31,880 nucleotides of DNA from CAJXNP01 sp050305935. GTDB taxonomy: Bacteria; Bacteroidota; Bacteroidia; Cytophagales; Cyclobacteriaceae. Under the pieces are notes generated by a model, which was not told the DNA's origin, did no database searches, and saw only the letters and a program-made list of their open reading frames with translations. The DNA is taken from NCBI GenBank assembly GCA_050305935.1, contig JBNLGG010000050.1:1-31880 (forward strand), read 5' to 3'. The position numbers and the translations under genes were made by a program. Shown here one piece after another: positions 31,383 to 31,880 of the stretch. Each line of letters opens with the position of its first letter. Position 1 is the first letter of the stretch.

Positions 31383-31880
31383 CTACTGTCTCGGATGGAT
31401 ATCACTGCCCGATGAGGAATCAACATTAACACGTTCAGGATTGCCCTTGTAGTAGATGTCGCTGCCACCAGAGGCACTGGCACTTAACTTCTTATGTACT
31501 GTAATTTGAATATCGGACCCTCCACTGCCATGGACATCTGCTTCTTCCGTTTCAAGTTCGTAGGCCTTGATGTCACTACCTCCACTGGCGTTGGCTAAGA
31601 AAAAAGTCGCAGAGCCAGACAAGTACACATCAGAGCCTCCTGAACAATCTACATCCACTTCTTCCACATCGATATCCATTCGCAGATCGCTTCCTCCCGA
31701 GGCCTTTAACACCAGGCTTTCTGATTTGAGGTTGTCCTTCGATTCTACGTCAGAGCCACCGGAAGCTTTGACACCCCTGAGCGTTGGTGCATAGATAAAG
31801 ACTTTGTCATCGCTATTCCATTTAAAATTGAATAAGCTGCTTTCATGCCTCACGACTAATTCACCATTGTCAACAAAGGT
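31383..31880 (-). CDS. GIN-domain (DUF2807) protein, 5' end beyond the window
   Basis: The frame is open from the window edge (31880) to the stop at 31383, so the true start lies outside. The 165 visible residues form a beta-solenoid of the GIN/DUF2807 type. Seven copies of an SGGSD-like motif recur every 18-21 residues (KASGGSDVES, KASGGSDLRM, DCSGGSDVYL, NASGGSDIKA, HGSGGSDIQI, SASGGSDIYY and a diverged DSSSGSDIHP). Family members are exported or surface-exposed in Bacteroidota; the missing N-terminus should hold a signal peptide. The last motif is followed by only three residues. Confidence 0.85.
   Translation of the reverse strand, partial: TFVDNGELVVRHESSLFNFKWNSDDKVFIYAPTLRGVKASGGSDVESKDNLKSESLVLKASGGSDLRMDIDVEEVDVDCSGGSDVYLSGSATFFLANASGGSDIKAYELETEEADVHGSGGSDIQITVHKKLSASASGGSDIYYKGNPERVNVDSSSGSDIHPRQ

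Overview
The window looks like a stretch of chromosome from a Bacteroidota bacterium, most likely a marine or free-living member of the Cytophagales (inference). The evidence is a type IX secretion system (T9SS) substrate with a gliding-type C-terminal sorting domain next to a PorP/SprF-family partner, several Bacteroidota-style -7 boxes (TAnnTTTG), few Shine-Dalgarno sequences, many SSC/FAC-type lipoproteins, and house-keeping genes typical of the phylum. No rRNA, tRNA, CRISPR array, transposase, integrase or phage gene was found.

Layout. 1-1017: ppnP (nucleoside phosphorylase) bracketed by two diverged 34-base direct repeats, then a gene-poor, repeat-bearing stretch. 1018-5133: a PKD-domain lipoprotein (minus), a GH13 maltosyltransferase-like enzyme and class II fructose-bisphosphate aldolase. 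5322-10857: a 1463-residue T9SS type B secreted adhesin-like protein and its PorP/SprF partner, four bases apart. 10854-13979 (minus): a predicted exported WD40-caspase (C14) fusion whose stop codon interlocks with that of the SprF gene. 14190-18432: ROK-family sugar kinase, SPFH/prohibitin-like protein, citrate synthase, acyl-CoA-binding protein and rsmE. 18426-20227: a MORN-repeat protein, an unrecognised 79-residue protein and an alpha/beta hydrolase, with overlapping convergent ends. 20388-26961: a tetR-tolC-hlyD-RND efflux operon whose promoter overlaps a likely TetR operator. 27016-30392: a membrane-anchored metallophosphoesterase, an unrecognised secreted protein, a DUF445 membrane protein and a DUF4136-like lipoprotein. 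30402-31880: a candidate small RNA, a 43-residue single-span membrane protein, a C2-like protein, structured intergenic DNA and the end of a GIN-domain (DUF2807) protein that runs off the window.

How the genes relate. There is a loose central-carbon theme (maltosyltransferase, ROK kinase, aldolase, citrate synthase), but these genes are separate transcription units. The two clear functional units are the adhesin/SprF pair and the four-gene efflux operon. Most genes are ordinary.

The points most worth a second look are the exported WD40-caspase, the small RNA plus 43-residue protein near 30.4-30.6 kb, the TetR operator/near-leaderless promoter, the ROK kinase that has lost its zinc cysteines, and the GH13 enzyme with Asn at the usual third catalytic Asp. 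I did not find a clearly new multi-gene system; the 30.4-31.9 kb cluster is the least explained part.
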